Source: Apostichopus japonicus
Taxonomy: Eukaryota; Echinodermata; Holothuroidea; Aspidochirotida; Stichopodidae
Assembly (NCBI RefSeq): GCF_037975245.1
Contig: NC_092564.1
Location: 18,649,484-18,713,483, forward strand
DNA: 64,000 bases
Direction of reading: 5' to 3'
Shown here: in pieces, positions 27,122-39,060 of the stretch
Layout: the number at the start of each line of letters is the position of its first letter
Numbering within the stretch: the stretch's first letter is position 1
Program-made: the position numbers and the translations under genes
The notes under the pieces: generated by a model
The model's input: only the letters and a program-made list of their open reading frames with translations
The model's database searches: none
What the model was told of the DNA's origin: nothing

Positions 27122-27796
27122 GCTGAGACGTTTATTGCACAGCGTATTGTATAGGCGTTTTCTGCCATTTTATGTAGGTTTGGGCATACTATATGGAACA
27201 TGACGGTTAAAGTTCACATTCGTGTCATCCGGAATACAAGTCTAGATTGCTCGCCAATGATCGTTCAGCACATAGGGATATGCATGGGCTCTCGTCCATG
27301 GCAGCTAACGAGGTATACAGGCAGGTTATATGTCGTATAATGACTTCAAAGTACCTATTCAATATGACGAAAGGCGTTTCCTCTGCATAATAATTCGATT
27401 ATCTAAAAAAGAGCAAATTATTTTCTGGAGCACAAAGTGCATATGATCGAATGATCTCTTTACAGTGTTTAGCATTATTTTCATTTAGATTTTTGTTTTT
27501 GCCATTTTTTATTTTTGTTTTTGCTTGATGGGTGTAATGTAATATTTCACATGAGTGATCGAGTGGTCCATATGAACATATGGACAGATGACGTTGAGAA
27601 ATAGAGAAACAAAAATGTAACAGCCTTGAAAAAACACAACTAATAACATTACCATGTCCACCAGAAATAAGAAAGAAAATCCTGTTCCAATGGTAGATAA
27701 TTTCATTTTTTGCCCTGCCATGTGTTACGTATTGAATTACAGTCTTTCATTTACCACCGCATCACATGTTCTGTTGTGAGGTTCCATGGTATAACA
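27122..27796. other. Gene-free stretch
   Basis: No gene or repeat recognised. Confidence 0.5.
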
Positions 27797-28060
27797 TCCC
27801 AGCAAACACAAAACGTTATCATAACATTTTAAAAGAGCCTCTAAAATATGTTTTTATTACGTTAAATGTGGTGTTATAAAAAAGGTCGGCATAACGTTTT
27901 TATGATATATTAATGTTATAGTAACGAAGAAATGTTTTGAATTAATAGCCTGAAAACGTTTTCGTGACATATTTATTACACCACAAATAACGTTATCAAA
28001 ACAAAAGACGAAACGTTTAAACAACGTTTTGTTTTAAAAACGTTTTTGTGTTTGCTGGGA
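27797..28060. mobile_element. Foldback MITE with CCCAGCAAACAC termini, 264 bp
   Basis: The left end TCCCAGCAAACACAAAA is repeated inverted at the right end (TTTTTGTGTTTGCTGGGA). Internal sequence continues the inverted symmetry (TGTGGTGTTATAA against TTATTACACCACA) and is rich in AACGTT. The flanks offer at most a 2-bp AT duplication, so the superfamily is not settled. Its termini are unrelated to the hAT-like family nearby. Confidence 0.88.
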
Positions 28061-28607
28061 TAGTACGTATAGGAACGACTGCACCTCAATGGTAAACCTA
28101 AGATAATATACATCGATGAAATATAGTGATGAGATATGACTACTGTGAGGATTTAATATTGTATTCAATGTGATACATACATATATACATATATTTGTGA
28201 TATATATAGTGATTTCCGAAGCTTTGAAGATAAGTTTTTGACTGATAGAAGAGAAACATAAAATAATGACCCTGTTGAAATGGTTGCATATAAATTTTAC
28301 TTATTTGAAGCAAACTTGAATTATCCACGTGTGATGTCACAGGAGCACTGTGACAAGTCCTCTTTTCGTTTCAGGTTTATATAACTATAGGTCTGTAGGC
28401 GTGTTATCCAAATAACTATATATACGGTACCCTTGTTTTTAATATTATTATTTATTTTTTTATATTTTGTGTTCGTGTAGTTTTTGAATTAGCACCTGTG
28501 GGAGAAGAGAGCCAGATTAAGTGGATCGGAAGACGTCACTTGAGTTTGTAGAAAGTAAATTTATGGAAGACCAACAAAACCGTGAGGATAATATCAGATG
28601 TTGCACG
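28061..28607. other. Gene-free stretch
   Basis: No gene or repeat recognised. Confidence 0.5.
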
Positions 28608-28615
28608 TATTCAAT

Positions 28616-28976
28616 CAGTGGCGTAGGAAGGTACTTTTGAGTGGGGGGGCTGAAGACTGATGGCCGGCCTGGGGGAGGGGTCTAAGGGGAGGGGGTGTCC
28701 CCTCCCCTTTGGATTTTTTTTGCATTTCCAGGTGGCCTCAGATGCAATTTGGTGCAATATAGAACACTTCAACTCCCACTCCATTTTGTAAAGAATTTTG
28801 CATTTTCACCTGGCCTTAAATGCAATTTGGTGCTCCAAATGAGATTTTTTTTCTCATTTGGAAATGAAAAAGGGGTTTTTTGACTTGCGGAGTGGGGGGG
28901 CGGAATGATACTTCCGCCCCCACATTTTTCACTGGGGGGGCTGGCGCCCCCCAGCCCCCCGGTTCCTACGCCCTTG
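28616..28976. mobile_element. hAT-like MITE without the shared core, 361 bp
   Basis: The left end CAGTGGCGTAGGAA and right end TTCCTACGCCCTTG are inverted repeats with one mismatch near the outer end. The exact 8-bp duplication is TATTCAAT (28608-28615 and 28977-28984). The GCGGAGCG core is absent. Instead the element holds GGGGTCTAAGGGGAGGGGGT, also present in the 9156 element (~9247), and two copies of AATGCAATTTGGTG-like sequence. Confidence 0.94.
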
Positions 28977-29171
28977 TATTCAATTAAAATTTGGGAAAAT
29001 GTTTGCCCAATAACAATTATAATGTGTCTCTCACTTTCTGGCAATTATATAGTTAAAAACGTTGTAATACATAGTACGTACAGTGTAATTGATGAACTAT
29101 ATTGGCCAACAATTTTTAGAGTACACCTTCGAAAGATATGCCAATAAAGTTGATGACGAATCACCCCCTTT

Positions 29172-29252
29172 AATATATATATATATATATATAGATATAC
29201 ACACAATATGGTAATAAATATATATATGGTAATAAATATATATATATATATA
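29172..29252. repeat. Compound TA microsatellite
   Basis: TA tracts interrupted by GATATACACACA and by ATGGTAATAAATATA repeated twice. Confidence 0.93.
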
Positions 29253-29711
29253 GGCCTATAAAGTAAAGCATCAAGACGGAGACTAAACGTAAATAATATA
29301 TGTAAACTCTTCCTGAAAGGTTATTAACGTAATCTCGCAGGGGAAATTTTTTTCATTGCTTTATAAAAGATGGTCTTATAGGCTGCTGTCATAAAAAATC
29401 GCAAGCATGAAAAATGCGATGCATTTATAATTTAGCCATCAGCCAAATTTGCCCCATGCATGCAATAACATTTCGTCATACATGCGAACTTTTGTCATGT
29501 TTTGATATGTCCTAGCTATACTACGCGATTTATTTCCTGACTTTTAGAAAGCATTTTATACGCTAGAAAGCATTTGCTTTCTGCTCTTAATTTCTGCTTT
29601 CCTTCCTTACCCTTGTCACAAGTGTCACTTATAATCACAAAGTATAAAATCATATCACATCCGTTACAATTTAACAGTAAAAGAATTTGACGTGTTTTTT
29701 TTTCTTTTCAG

Positions 29712-29766
29712 CGAAATATAGGGTAGGTCATGTCATATTCTTTGTCAAGAAGCCTTAAAACTTCAA
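29712..29766 (+). other. Candidate non-coding exon, 55 bp
   Basis: A pyrimidine tract ending TTTTTTTCTTTTCAG precedes 29712, and a full-consensus donor GTAAGT starts at 29767. All three frames between contain stops, so if real it is untranslated, from a long non-coding RNA or a poison exon. Chance pairing of splice-like sites is quite possible in 64 kb. Confidence 0.25.
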
Positions 29767-30413
29767 GTAAGTATTCTTTGCAGAATAATATATGAAAAAC
29801 AAAAAGCTTGTATATAACATGATGCAGTCACTTAATTATGTAGACAAATATATTTAACTCGTGAGTAAACTCGTGAGTATACATGAGCACACAATATGCA
29901 GTTCAGGTCGATTGATCATCTTCGAGCTTTACCATGTACATCTATAGCATTGCAAATTGATACTGAAGAATCTTAACAGAAAAAGAGCTTAAAATTATAA
30001 GTTGTAAGAAAAAAATGTTGAAAGCTACCTTTGTTTATGATATGAATAGAAAACAACAACAAAAAGCGACAATAAAATATATGGATAAAGAGTAACCCAA
30101 ACAAATACCCGTAAGTTCCGTGCAAACTTATATGACCAGTTGTGCGAATTTCGGCTGCCGGTGAAACTCTGGGTTGTAGCAAACACAAATTCGCAGTGGA
30201 TCACAATAATTGTGTAGTTTTGCAAAGCTGTCATTACATACGGTACTTCATTATTAACTCAGTATCAATATTAATTCATTTTAATTCTTTCACGGCTCTC
30301 TATATGGCGCCCCCGATTCGCTTCCTGGCAAAACGTCGTGTTTAAAAAAAAAAACGCCGCAATGTTTCACCTTTCTAGTCCGATGATGGTTCATATATAA
30401 CACCACTTACGAC

Positions 30414-30755
30414 TTAATTAAATCCCATACTGAAGATTAACAACAGAGTATAACACTGCCTGTCTCGCCGCACACTGCTGTTGTTGAACGTGAGAACAAC
30501 ACATAACCTACGACATCTGCCACTAATACTCAAGAATGTTACGAATTTGAGAACCGAAAACCAAAAATAACAGCGCAAAAAAGAAACAACACGATACAAA
30601 ACGACTCTGTCCACATGGTTAACGACCTTTTGCAGGTGGATAGGTTCTTGTTGCAAATACCCATTTAAAGATAATAGTGCTCCACATATATAACGCCCAC
30701 ACAGAACACCGCAGATGCTACTTGACCTAAACTTGTGCAGGAGGCGACACGCCAT
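30414..30755 (-). other. 113-codon open frame, coding status unproven
   Basis: The start lies in a good context (A at -3, G at +4). The first ~35 residues are rich in R, C and L and poor in acidic residues, loosely like an organelle presequence. The middle is hydrophobic and aromatic. I recognise no family and see no convincing gene structure around it. It could be a first exon or chance. Confidence 0.2.
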
Positions 30756-31330
30756 TATTACATAAACATTATATATAATTACTTTGCTTTAAAGTTCATC
30801 CAGATTTCAATGTTTTATCACCTGCCAGTGTATGGAGCCAATTAACTTTTCATCAAAACCAAAAGCTAAACTCGCCAGTCTACGATGGACGCATCGCACT
30901 ACCAGTAAAGTAAAAAATATACTGGCTCTACATAATGTATCATCTCTGGTACGCCTTCCAGGAGAAAAAAAAATAATGAGCAGATCAGTATACGTAAATA
31001 GTTAGATAAGAGATTAATATCATCAAAATCATCATGCAGTTTTACGATATCAGTTGCAATTCAAATTCTTCGGTAGTGTTTACAAGTAGAAAACAAAAAG
31101 GAATCAAAGAGTGGAATAAAACTTACCTCAAATGTATAACGACCATATTGATAATGTGTGAATTTTATTCAGGTCATACTACAGCAGGCACTCTCAATTG
31201 GTCGCCCGCGAATTGTTACAATCCGTTCGGTGATGACAAAACAAAAAATTAAATCGTCCCACAGTCTTGCACTACCTACTCGGATATACGGATCTTTAGA
31301 GCCATAGGCTTCGGTACCTTACTAACCTAC

Positions 31331-31812
31331 TCTATATATAAATTGCTTTAGTCTATATAGATATAGTAAGATCTATGGGTTCTCTCTGGCCATCTGCTTC
31401 AAGTAACATGTTTCTTTTCGGCCTTCCAGCCTGTGTACATGAAAGAACGCTGGTACCAGAGAGTATGAATACGGGGGTTGAGCCTCAGACTGGCGACGAC
31501 TTCGTCCGCTGGGACTCATTGGTTGCATCGCTTCCGAACCGGTAAAGCAAGCCAGTGTATAGGCAAGTCTCACTCTAAATAAATTGCTTAAGTCTAGATA
31601 TAGTACGATCGATGGTTTCTCTCTGGCCATCTGCTTCAAGTTATATGTTTCTTTTCGGCCTTCCAGCCTGTGCACATAAAAGAACGCTGGTATCCAGAGA
31701 GTATGGACAAGGTGGTTGAGCCTCAGGCTGGTGACGATTTCGTCCGCTGGGACTTACTGGTGCATCGGTTCCGAACCGGTAAAGCAAGCCAGATCATATA
31801 GGCAAGTCTCAC
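31331..31812. repeat. Two-copy ~240-bp tandem duplication
   Basis: GGCCATCTGCTTCAAGT recurs at 31388 and 31625. CCTTCCAGCCTGTG, GGTTGAGCCTCAG, TCGTCCGCTGGGAC, CCGAACCGGTAAAGCAAGCC and AGGCAAGTCTCAC follow in order in both units (31331-31572 and 31573-31812). The copies differ at scattered sites. The unit is GC-richer than its surroundings. The minus-strand frame 31373-31675 runs across both units and repeats RLEGRKETxxLKQMARE, but other breaks argue it is incidental. Confidence 0.94.
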
Positions 31813-33552
31813 CGCTCAGTATATCCTTATAATTTTGTATCTGACTACTGAGAGGGTCATGAAATGAAGGTCATGGCCTGAAATGTGCATACGCGATATT
31901 GAATGAAACTTTTGAATAAGGCAACTTGGCATTGAATCAGACATGTTGTTGTTCTACGTCAATGTAATGATTTGATGATGCCAAAAAAAGAATGCATGCC
32001 CCTATAGTATAGTTGTGATTTCACAATCAATTATGAAAATGATTTTTTTGATCCTGCAAGGATACAAAAGCACTTAGAGTCGTTTCCATTTCAAGATGAG
32101 TTATGAGTGATAGGATATTACCGGATGTATCTTAGTTTGTGGACGATGAACCTGACATACAAAAACCAAACAAAAGGACAGAAAAGAAAGATGAAACCTC
32201 GCAGAAGACCCTTGGGTGTATGGGTTTGAAAACATCTGTCCGTACCTATAATGTCTCGGATAGGAGAACCTTCAGTTCCCGGAAGACTTGCTATTTTGTA
32301 TGTTTTTGATGAAAGAAGTAACGATAATGTTGGTCTCCGTCGATCACTGTAACAACAACTGATAATCTAAGATACTAACAGATTTGAAGAAAGACATTTA
32401 ACCTTTCTTTGACATTTGAATGGGAATGATATCTCCTAATATCGGCGACTTAAAACAATAACCTAAGGTGTAGACTGTGTCACTTATATAAACACATGCG
32501 ATATGTATGTATATGACACGACAGGTTACGTAACATATATCGATTTTTGTATATTGTATCTTATCATGCGATAGCAAGCGAAATTACCGTAGTAAATGAC
32601 ATTAGGTTATTGCCACATTGGATAACCTAACTGCCTACTACGTTAACAGTTAATTTTGTGCATAGACCCAAAGGTGTATATGTTGAATTTCTATTGACTT
32701 CTTGGTATCGTCTCTCCAATTGCTTACTTATTTAATGTAATTTCCATTCTGAATAAGACTTTTTAAACAAATCTGTGCGAAAAAACCCTTTTGTTTTTTA
32801 AGTTTCGTCGTAATTGTTCTCCTCGGATGGCAAGGTGTTCGGTCTACATGAGATGAATCATTTACAAATGCATGTGGCGATGCAGTCGGTCGTCATACAA
32901 TATACGCTTGCGACTGACAGTTACAGGATGTGTTGTTCAATATATATTTATCAGATAGCGGTTTAAAAAAATAATCGCAATGCACTGGTACAAAGTGCAG
33001 TTTGTGATCCGACTATCTTCTTTGGCTTGCGAAGATCAACTGTAGGTTTATTCTTGACCTCATCTGTAACATTTGGGGAGGGCAGGAAAAGTCGTCTGGA
33101 AGGTACTGGAGGTGTGTGTTAGATGAATGTATGTCTACAGAAATATGAAGCAGTCCAAACACATGATGTTACCCATATAATGTTAGCGAATAGACTTGCT
33201 ATTGTCGAAAACAGTATCCTGATTCTCGTCACCGTATCTGATGACGTCAGCAAAGGATTTGCGCGCAGCTTATCTAAAAGATGCAATTCAAATTTACAGC
33301 CTTGAAGTTTTCAATATTGCTAAAGTAAACATGTTGCACCGTGTAATTGCTCAGATAAATTTTTAATCGCAATCGCGACAGAACGAATTGGGGTTAGGAT
33401 TGCATTGTAGTAAACTATACTACTCACACACATTTTTTTGCAACACAGAGTGATGTCTAAGCTCATCAATTGAGGCTATATCACGTGACTAATGATATGC
33501 AGTATTTCGAATAGTATTATACAGACTGCACAGCGGTGTGTTTAACTTTCAG
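31813..33552. other. Gene-free stretch
   Basis: No gene or repeat recognised. Confidence 0.5.
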
Positions 33553-33659
33553 TTTATTAATGGGGATCAATGGCGTTGAAGGAACTGTTAGAAGCTAAAT
33601 TTGTCATTGGAAGTTCCATTAGGAGGCGAAGTACCGACCAAATGTTTCCCAAGGGCAAG
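33553..33659 (+). CDS. Candidate coding exon (first coding exon, 30 codons)
   Basis: An acceptor-like TTTAACTTTCAG ends at 33552 and a donor AAG|GTAATT starts at 33660. An ATG at 33570 opens exactly 30 codons to the donor, phase 0: MALKELLEAKFVIG, then a basic SIRRRSTDQ, then FPKGK. If this is right, 33553-33569 is 5' untranslated. An upstream ATG at 33560 in another frame would give a 12-codon uORF, a point against. I recognise no protein family, and no matching second exon can be seen by eye. This is the best exon-like signal in the window but could be chance. Confidence 0.25.
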
Positions 33660-35440
33660 GTAATTACGATTTCCGTTATCAAATTTTCTATATAATTATA
33701 TATCAAAATTGTAAATGAAACATGCGACTTGATCTTTTTTTGGGGGGGGGGGTGGGGGGGGTAATGAATCTGTGAACATCACGATTCTCATAGGCATTAA
33801 CTCAAAGTATCCGGCGCCCTTTAAGTTAACATTCAATGTGTGGTCTGTCTTATGTATTTAGCCTAATATACAAAAAGTTAACCGATCGTAGAAAGCATAT
33901 CGCCACATGGACGCCTAGTGACGCAAAGGCGTCGGTACTGTTTATAAAACGGATCCAAAAGTTGACCAAGACTGAAAGATGTCTATTCTCCTTTTCTAAA
34001 CAGATCTTTTTTCTTCCCGAACAAGAGTAAAGTAATGAGATTTTTTTTTGTCTGGTATACCTCTCACCGGATATACATGTGATCGTCTTTCGTAATAGCT
34101 TTTTGTTACGTCACGTGCGACAGGCCGAAACAGTGATTAACAACTTGAAATGCACAGTGTAAACCCTTTGGAAGACCCAGAGATCCATTGAGGAATGAGG
34201 ATATTCAACTCTCATCACTTGCTTACCGATTGCACCATCTTGTTTAGTCGGGAGACGTGCTCCAGGGTATAAATTGAATGTTTAGAAATAAAACAAAAAC
34301 GAACATTATCTCGCAATGTTGTCTAGCATGCCGTGCATGATGACCACCAAAAGTATACTCACATGTTCTATATAGTTTAAAGATTTAAACAGTCCTCATT
34401 TAGTAGCCAATCTTCACCTCGTCGTCTGCGATGATGGATATCACTCGATCTGGAATCTGATGATAGGAAAAAACACATCTGTTAATTACAACGGCTTAAT
34501 GAAGAAAATGTACAGTGATTCACGATTTTTTATTTACCATCCTTCTTTTTTTGAAATTTAACTGTGTTGAATGATGAGTTTCGAGTATTGTGAATATCGT
34601 TAAAGCACATTCATATGACATAGATCGTCCGCGTTCGTAACTTTGTCTTATCACTTACTTCACAGCCTGAAAAAAAGCCGTTTCACTAATTACAAAAACC
34701 AAACCAGACACGGCTGTATATTCATTATTCAGTCTCCAGCAAAATGACTGCAGACATGGTATTTGATTCAGATTGCATTTTTTGCGTTGTGATTGAAATT
34801 TATTTTCGTGGATTAATTTTTTGCAATAGCCGAGGGTATTTCCCGATGGGGGGGGGGGGGGTTCACTCTGTTATCAGTGGATGGGGATGCCAAAGGGTCT
34901 ATGCCCTAGTGGAGGACCACGGAACTTTTCATCAGTGTTTCCTCGCAGTGAATATTAAGCACAAAATACAGATCAGAAAGAGGAAATGTTAATTCGTTCG
35001 CTAAGCAAAATGTGGCGAATTTAACTATTAAAAGTAGGGAAATTCTACCGCACCCCCTCAGCTATCTTCGTTACACTAGCCTAAATAGACAGCTTATATT
35101 GTATATCTATCCAGCATTTATGCAATATTTTCATTTGTTACAACATGTTTATTATTTGTTTGATGCATCGTTTAGCGGTTTGAACAATTGAAAGTGTAAT
35201 ATATTGTAGGTCTTATATGAAGATCCTATCAATCATTAACTATAGCGTTATTGAATAACTATATTCACATTGTGAAATACCACTCTATCAATATGTTAAG
35301 CAAAACAACATTACTTCTTTAAACATTTTTCTCTGTAAAGATTTGTCCATATAACAAAGACTTGCTTTGTTACTACGATATGAGCTATATTTTATGGCAG
35401 CAACAACGAGTCACTGAGTCAATGCGATATGTATTTTAAG
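33660..35440. other. Gene-free stretch
   Basis: No gene. Poly(G) runs lie at ~33741-33759 and ~34850-34861. Frames at 33836-34030 and 34744-34992 are unremarkable. Confidence 0.5.
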
Positions 35441-36001
35441 CCGATACTCATAGCTGGTACAGCAACTACTGTTCATGTCCCACAACCGTACATCAGTAAT
35501 TACTACTTTGTGTTCGTAACACGGTAACATGTATTACAGGTGGCACTGTAACAACTGCAAAGCTGTTAACTTGTTCCCATGTAATACAAAGAACTACGCG
35601 AGTGGACAAGGAGTCTATGAAGATGAGAATGCCTACGAGATTATTTGTTATACTCACCATTTCCCTATATTTATGAACTGTATTTTATGCAATTTATACT
35701 TGAATAAACGAAACGAAACGATGAAGTAAAGGAGGTACGGTACCGCTTGATTCCAGTTTACACCTCTCTTTAAATTACGCCAATTCGTCAAGCCGAGAAC
35801 GACGAAAGGACATGTTCGGGTATATCCATATAGATACGATTTCATTTTGGAATCGCGTATTAATGAACTCGCACTACATAGTTGTTACAGCAACTACTGT
35901 TTTATGTCCCACAGCAGTGCATCAGTAATTACTACTCTGTGTTCGCAACACGATAACACAGGACATGGACAGTAGTTCACTGCACCAGCTATGAGTATCG
36001 G
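35441..36001. mobile_element. Foldback-like element, 561 bp
   Basis: CCGATACTCATAGCTGGT at 35441 continues ~40 bp and is repeated inverted at 35961-36001, with about three differences. In addition, 35459-35528 is directly repeated at 35887-35957 (ACAGCAACTACTGT, CATCAGTAATTACTACT, AACACGGTAACA against AACACGATAACA). The right end is therefore a direct copy followed at once by an inverted copy, able to fold on itself. No target-site duplication is visible, so a rearranged local duplication is an alternative. Confidence 0.7.
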
Positions 36002-37257
36002 GTGGCATCTTCGAATCAGCACCGGTAAGATATAGACTTCGAAACTTCTCTCGCCCTCAAATAAAGTTTTGATAGTAGAGTGAGTCACTCAAATGACACA
36101 TTTAAGACATGGCCTGGAGTCATTTATTCATTTCATTGAAACCGTGTACATTGTATATTAATGATATTTACGTATTGAGATCAATACATTTGCTCACGAA
36201 TGCGTCGGATTTATGATTTGAAAGAGAACCATTTAGTAGGCCTAAACAAAGGCAAGACACCGTGATTTTGACAGGAAAAGTAAATCTTCATGATCGCGTG
36301 ATTATCCCCAAAAAAGGGAGATTTTTTTACACCGTCGATATAGGTATCGCCTTGGTCGTGTCTATAATAAAATACCTATTATAAAATGCGGCCTTAAGAT
36401 AATGTTTTTTTTCTTTCCTGTTTTCCTTTTTATTTGCGTCATCTTTAAGAGAGTCGACAGAGCATGCTGTACTTTTTTTTGTCAATTACCCCGGGTCAAG
36501 TTAATCGTTCCACGACATCACAACAAAACTCGTCTTCTTGATGGGTTCCCCACTGCGAGAAACTAAAAACCGGAGCAGCTATTAAAAATACATGAGCATA
36601 GATATAATTTGTAGGAGAGTGTAAAGATGCTTAACGTATATATCATCGAGTGACCTGTGGTTTAACATCAAAGCCGTGGAGAGCTTTAATGTATTTCGAA
36701 CAGATCAAAGTCTTTTGAATTCGATGAGCAATTTGTTATTGCAAACGTCACTTTTATTTCGTTCAGGAGTGATACTCGACCTATCGAATAGGTAACAAAC
36801 TCCTTTTTTAATGGCGTAAGCATGTGGAGTTAAAAGGGTAGGATGAACTTTCAAAGGTAATGTGAGATAAGATCTTAACAGAAAAAGGTTAGATAAGTCT
36901 TACCAATGTCTTAAACAACTTATCGCAAACTCTGATATATATATATATGCAGTTAAGATTTTAAGATTGTTTATCGGTTTGCCGTCTCTGCCATGGGCGA
37001 GAATTTATCGGTTTAACGGTCTCTCAATGAAAATTGTAGACGACATAAATATAAAAAAGCAGTTAAATAAAAGCGCTGATTCAATCCCTAAATCCTAGCA
37101 AGGTTTCGTAAATCTGAGGTTTGAACTTTTTTGCTGATAGTGAAGATCATTTGTTATGACGTAATCAAAAAGTAAGAAAGCGTAAAAGTGTTCAAATTCC
37201 AAACAAGCTTTTCCTATCAATCGTTGTAACGTGCTATCGTATATAAGTTGTAGCATC
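36002..37257. other. Gene-free stretch
   Basis: No gene. One short TA run near 36936-36948. Confidence 0.5.
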
Positions 37258-37473
37258 ATGATACGTAGTCGACTTGCGCTTAACTTGTTTTCACTTTGTT
37301 CGAAATTGACAGAAATCAGCCTTGCGCGCAAGTCGACGCAGATATTTCACCGTTTCGCCACCCAACGCTTATTGTCGAAAGTACAATTAAGTCAAGCCCA
37401 AACACAGTCTTACGTGCTTGTCAATTTAACAAGAAAGAAGCAAATAAACAATAACTTGGAAAGCTTGTTTTGA
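37258..37473 (+). other. 72-codon open frame with presequence-like start
   Basis: The frame starts MIRSRLALNLFSLCSKL and continues with R, S, K, Q and T, with almost no acidic residues in the first 60 positions. That resembles a mitochondrial targeting presequence. The same frame opens 9 codons further upstream at 37231. Local GC is higher than the flanks (CGCGCAAGTCGACGC). No strong donor follows and no family is recognised. It could be a first exon or chance. Confidence 0.2.
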
Positions 37474-37899
37474 GTCCATAAACACAGTTGTGATATTTCA
37501 TGAACTTTAATTACAAGCCCCATGAGACTCAATTGAAAGTTACCATAACGACATTTTGAAATGGCGGATCTGGGTGCAGGGATTAGGTGCCGAAACTGGG
37601 TGTGTTGGTGTGTGTGGCAGAAAGATTTGTTCATGCGCATCGACGACATCACATCGGCGATTACCAGATAGTCTACCCTTTCCAAGAGTTGATCAAGTTC
37701 ACGGTCCATACAGAACCTTCCAATCTAGCTAAACAAGCATGGATATGAAAGAAAGCTTGATATATACTCAATAACAGACAGAGATACCTGGGTGCAGGAT
37801 ACCTCTCTGTTAGCACTTTGCAGAAGTAGAGCACAGGTTGAAACTAATTCTATATCCGTGAGAGTCCTTAAATCAATAAAGGATGGTATGACATTAAGT

Positions 37900-38516
37900 C
37901 ATAGGCGTACGGGACCATTTCAGTTTGGGGGGGGGGGCAGAAACCTTTGTGCCCGAAAGTTCCCGTGACACTATCTAAGCGGAGCGCCACCATCGGTTGG
38001 CGCGTAGCGTACAAGAAATTTTTGGCAAGAAATGCCTCTCAGATTGCGGGAAATGGCCCTTCTGGGGCATTGCAAGTTGCATCTAAACATTCTTTATTTT
38101 ATAATCTCACGTTTTAGAAATTTACACTTCCCCAAAAATTTGGTAAATTAGAAGAAGAAAAAATGGTAACATCACTTTGAAGGGGGAAAATAGGACAGTT
38201 AATTTTTCCTGTTAATAATTTTGGGCGATATTGGAAAAAGCGTGGTAGCCCTGATATATTAAATATTCGGGCATCATGCTGCTAAATAAAGAAAATCATT
38301 AGGCCTATATTAATATTAATGACACAAAACAAATAACACAAAACGCTCTCCACGGAATTGTCGGGCAAGTTACTGCATATTAATATATATATATTTTTTT
38401 TTCTCCTCTTAGGCTGCCCGAATTTTTCAGGACTTTTGCCCGAATTTCTTGTCCTCTGGAAATTTGGGGGGCAGTCTGCCCCCCTGCCCCCCCCCCCCCC
38501 GCCTCGTACGCCTATG
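37900..38516. mobile_element. hAT-like MITE with CATAGGCG termini, 617 bp
   Basis: Ends CATAGGCGTACG and CGTACGCCTATG are exact inverted repeats. The exact 8-bp duplication is CATTAAGT (37892-37899 and 38517-38524). The core GCGGAGCGCCACCATCGG...TGGCGCGTAGCG lies at 37979-38012. Long G and C tracts sit inside each end. The termini differ from the CAGTGGCG class although the core is shared. Confidence 0.95.
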
Positions 38517-38524
38517 CATTAAGT

Positions 38525-39060
38525 CAAGCAAATGTGTTCGTAACACTCATGATAATGACACTTCAAGAGAATCAAGGAATATTAAGGTAGATCTTTTCTG
38601 AATTGAATGTTTATTATTATTATGTTTTTCATTTTAGTGTTAAGCAAAAAAAAAAGGAACAAAATGACAAAAAAGACAAACAAGACAAAACTAGAAAAGA
38701 TCATTTAGGAGAAAATAATCAGCCTTGCAATCAAGTCACATGTTCTTGTTTTCCTTCGATACCTTCGTGCTTTATCCACGTGATTCGTTCAGATAGGTTT
38801 AACATATTGAAAAAGAGTAACATATTCAAAGACAGGCATCCTCGATATTATTTCTTACAGGAGTCACACACATTTAAGCGGAAACGGAATTTGCTAGTAA
38901 AATCACCTTCTTTAAGGCATTATTATTATAAAGAAAAGAGAATGTAGGATGTGTTGAGAGTAGTTATCTGGTGAAATACGAGAGAGCTTGTAACAACTTT
39001 GAATCAGGATTATTAGTACGAATAAAACATCCTGAGTATGAGTACAAATGCATTAGTATA
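38525..39060. other. Gene-free stretch
   Basis: No gene. The lysine-rich 114-codon frame at 38603-38947 is low complexity at its start and unrecognised. The last ~30 bases (GAGTATGAGTACAA) resemble the degenerate repeat at 41001-41152. Confidence 0.45.

Larger units (their letters stand above)
29253..31330. other. Gene-free stretch with one exon-like signal and one ORF
   Basis: No confirmed gene. The exon-like segment at 29712 and the minus-strand ORF at 30414 are listed separately. The rest is AT-rich background. Confidence 0.5.

Noticed and set aside
31373-31675. 100-codon minus-strand frame repeating RLEGRKET
   Set aside because: The repeat simply reflects the ~240-bp DNA duplication. 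No family resemblance or gene structure supports coding.
33239-33265. Hammerhead ribozyme (CTGATGA core)
   Set aside because: CTGATGA is present, but the matching GAAA and closing stems are absent. The other CTGATGA sites in the window also fail.
34744-34992. 82-codon frame crossing a poly(G) run
   Set aside because: The frame depends on the exact length of the homopolymer and has no recognisable content.
38603-38947. 114-codon lysine-rich frame
   Set aside because: The start is A-rich low complexity, and the remainder resembles nothing I recognise.
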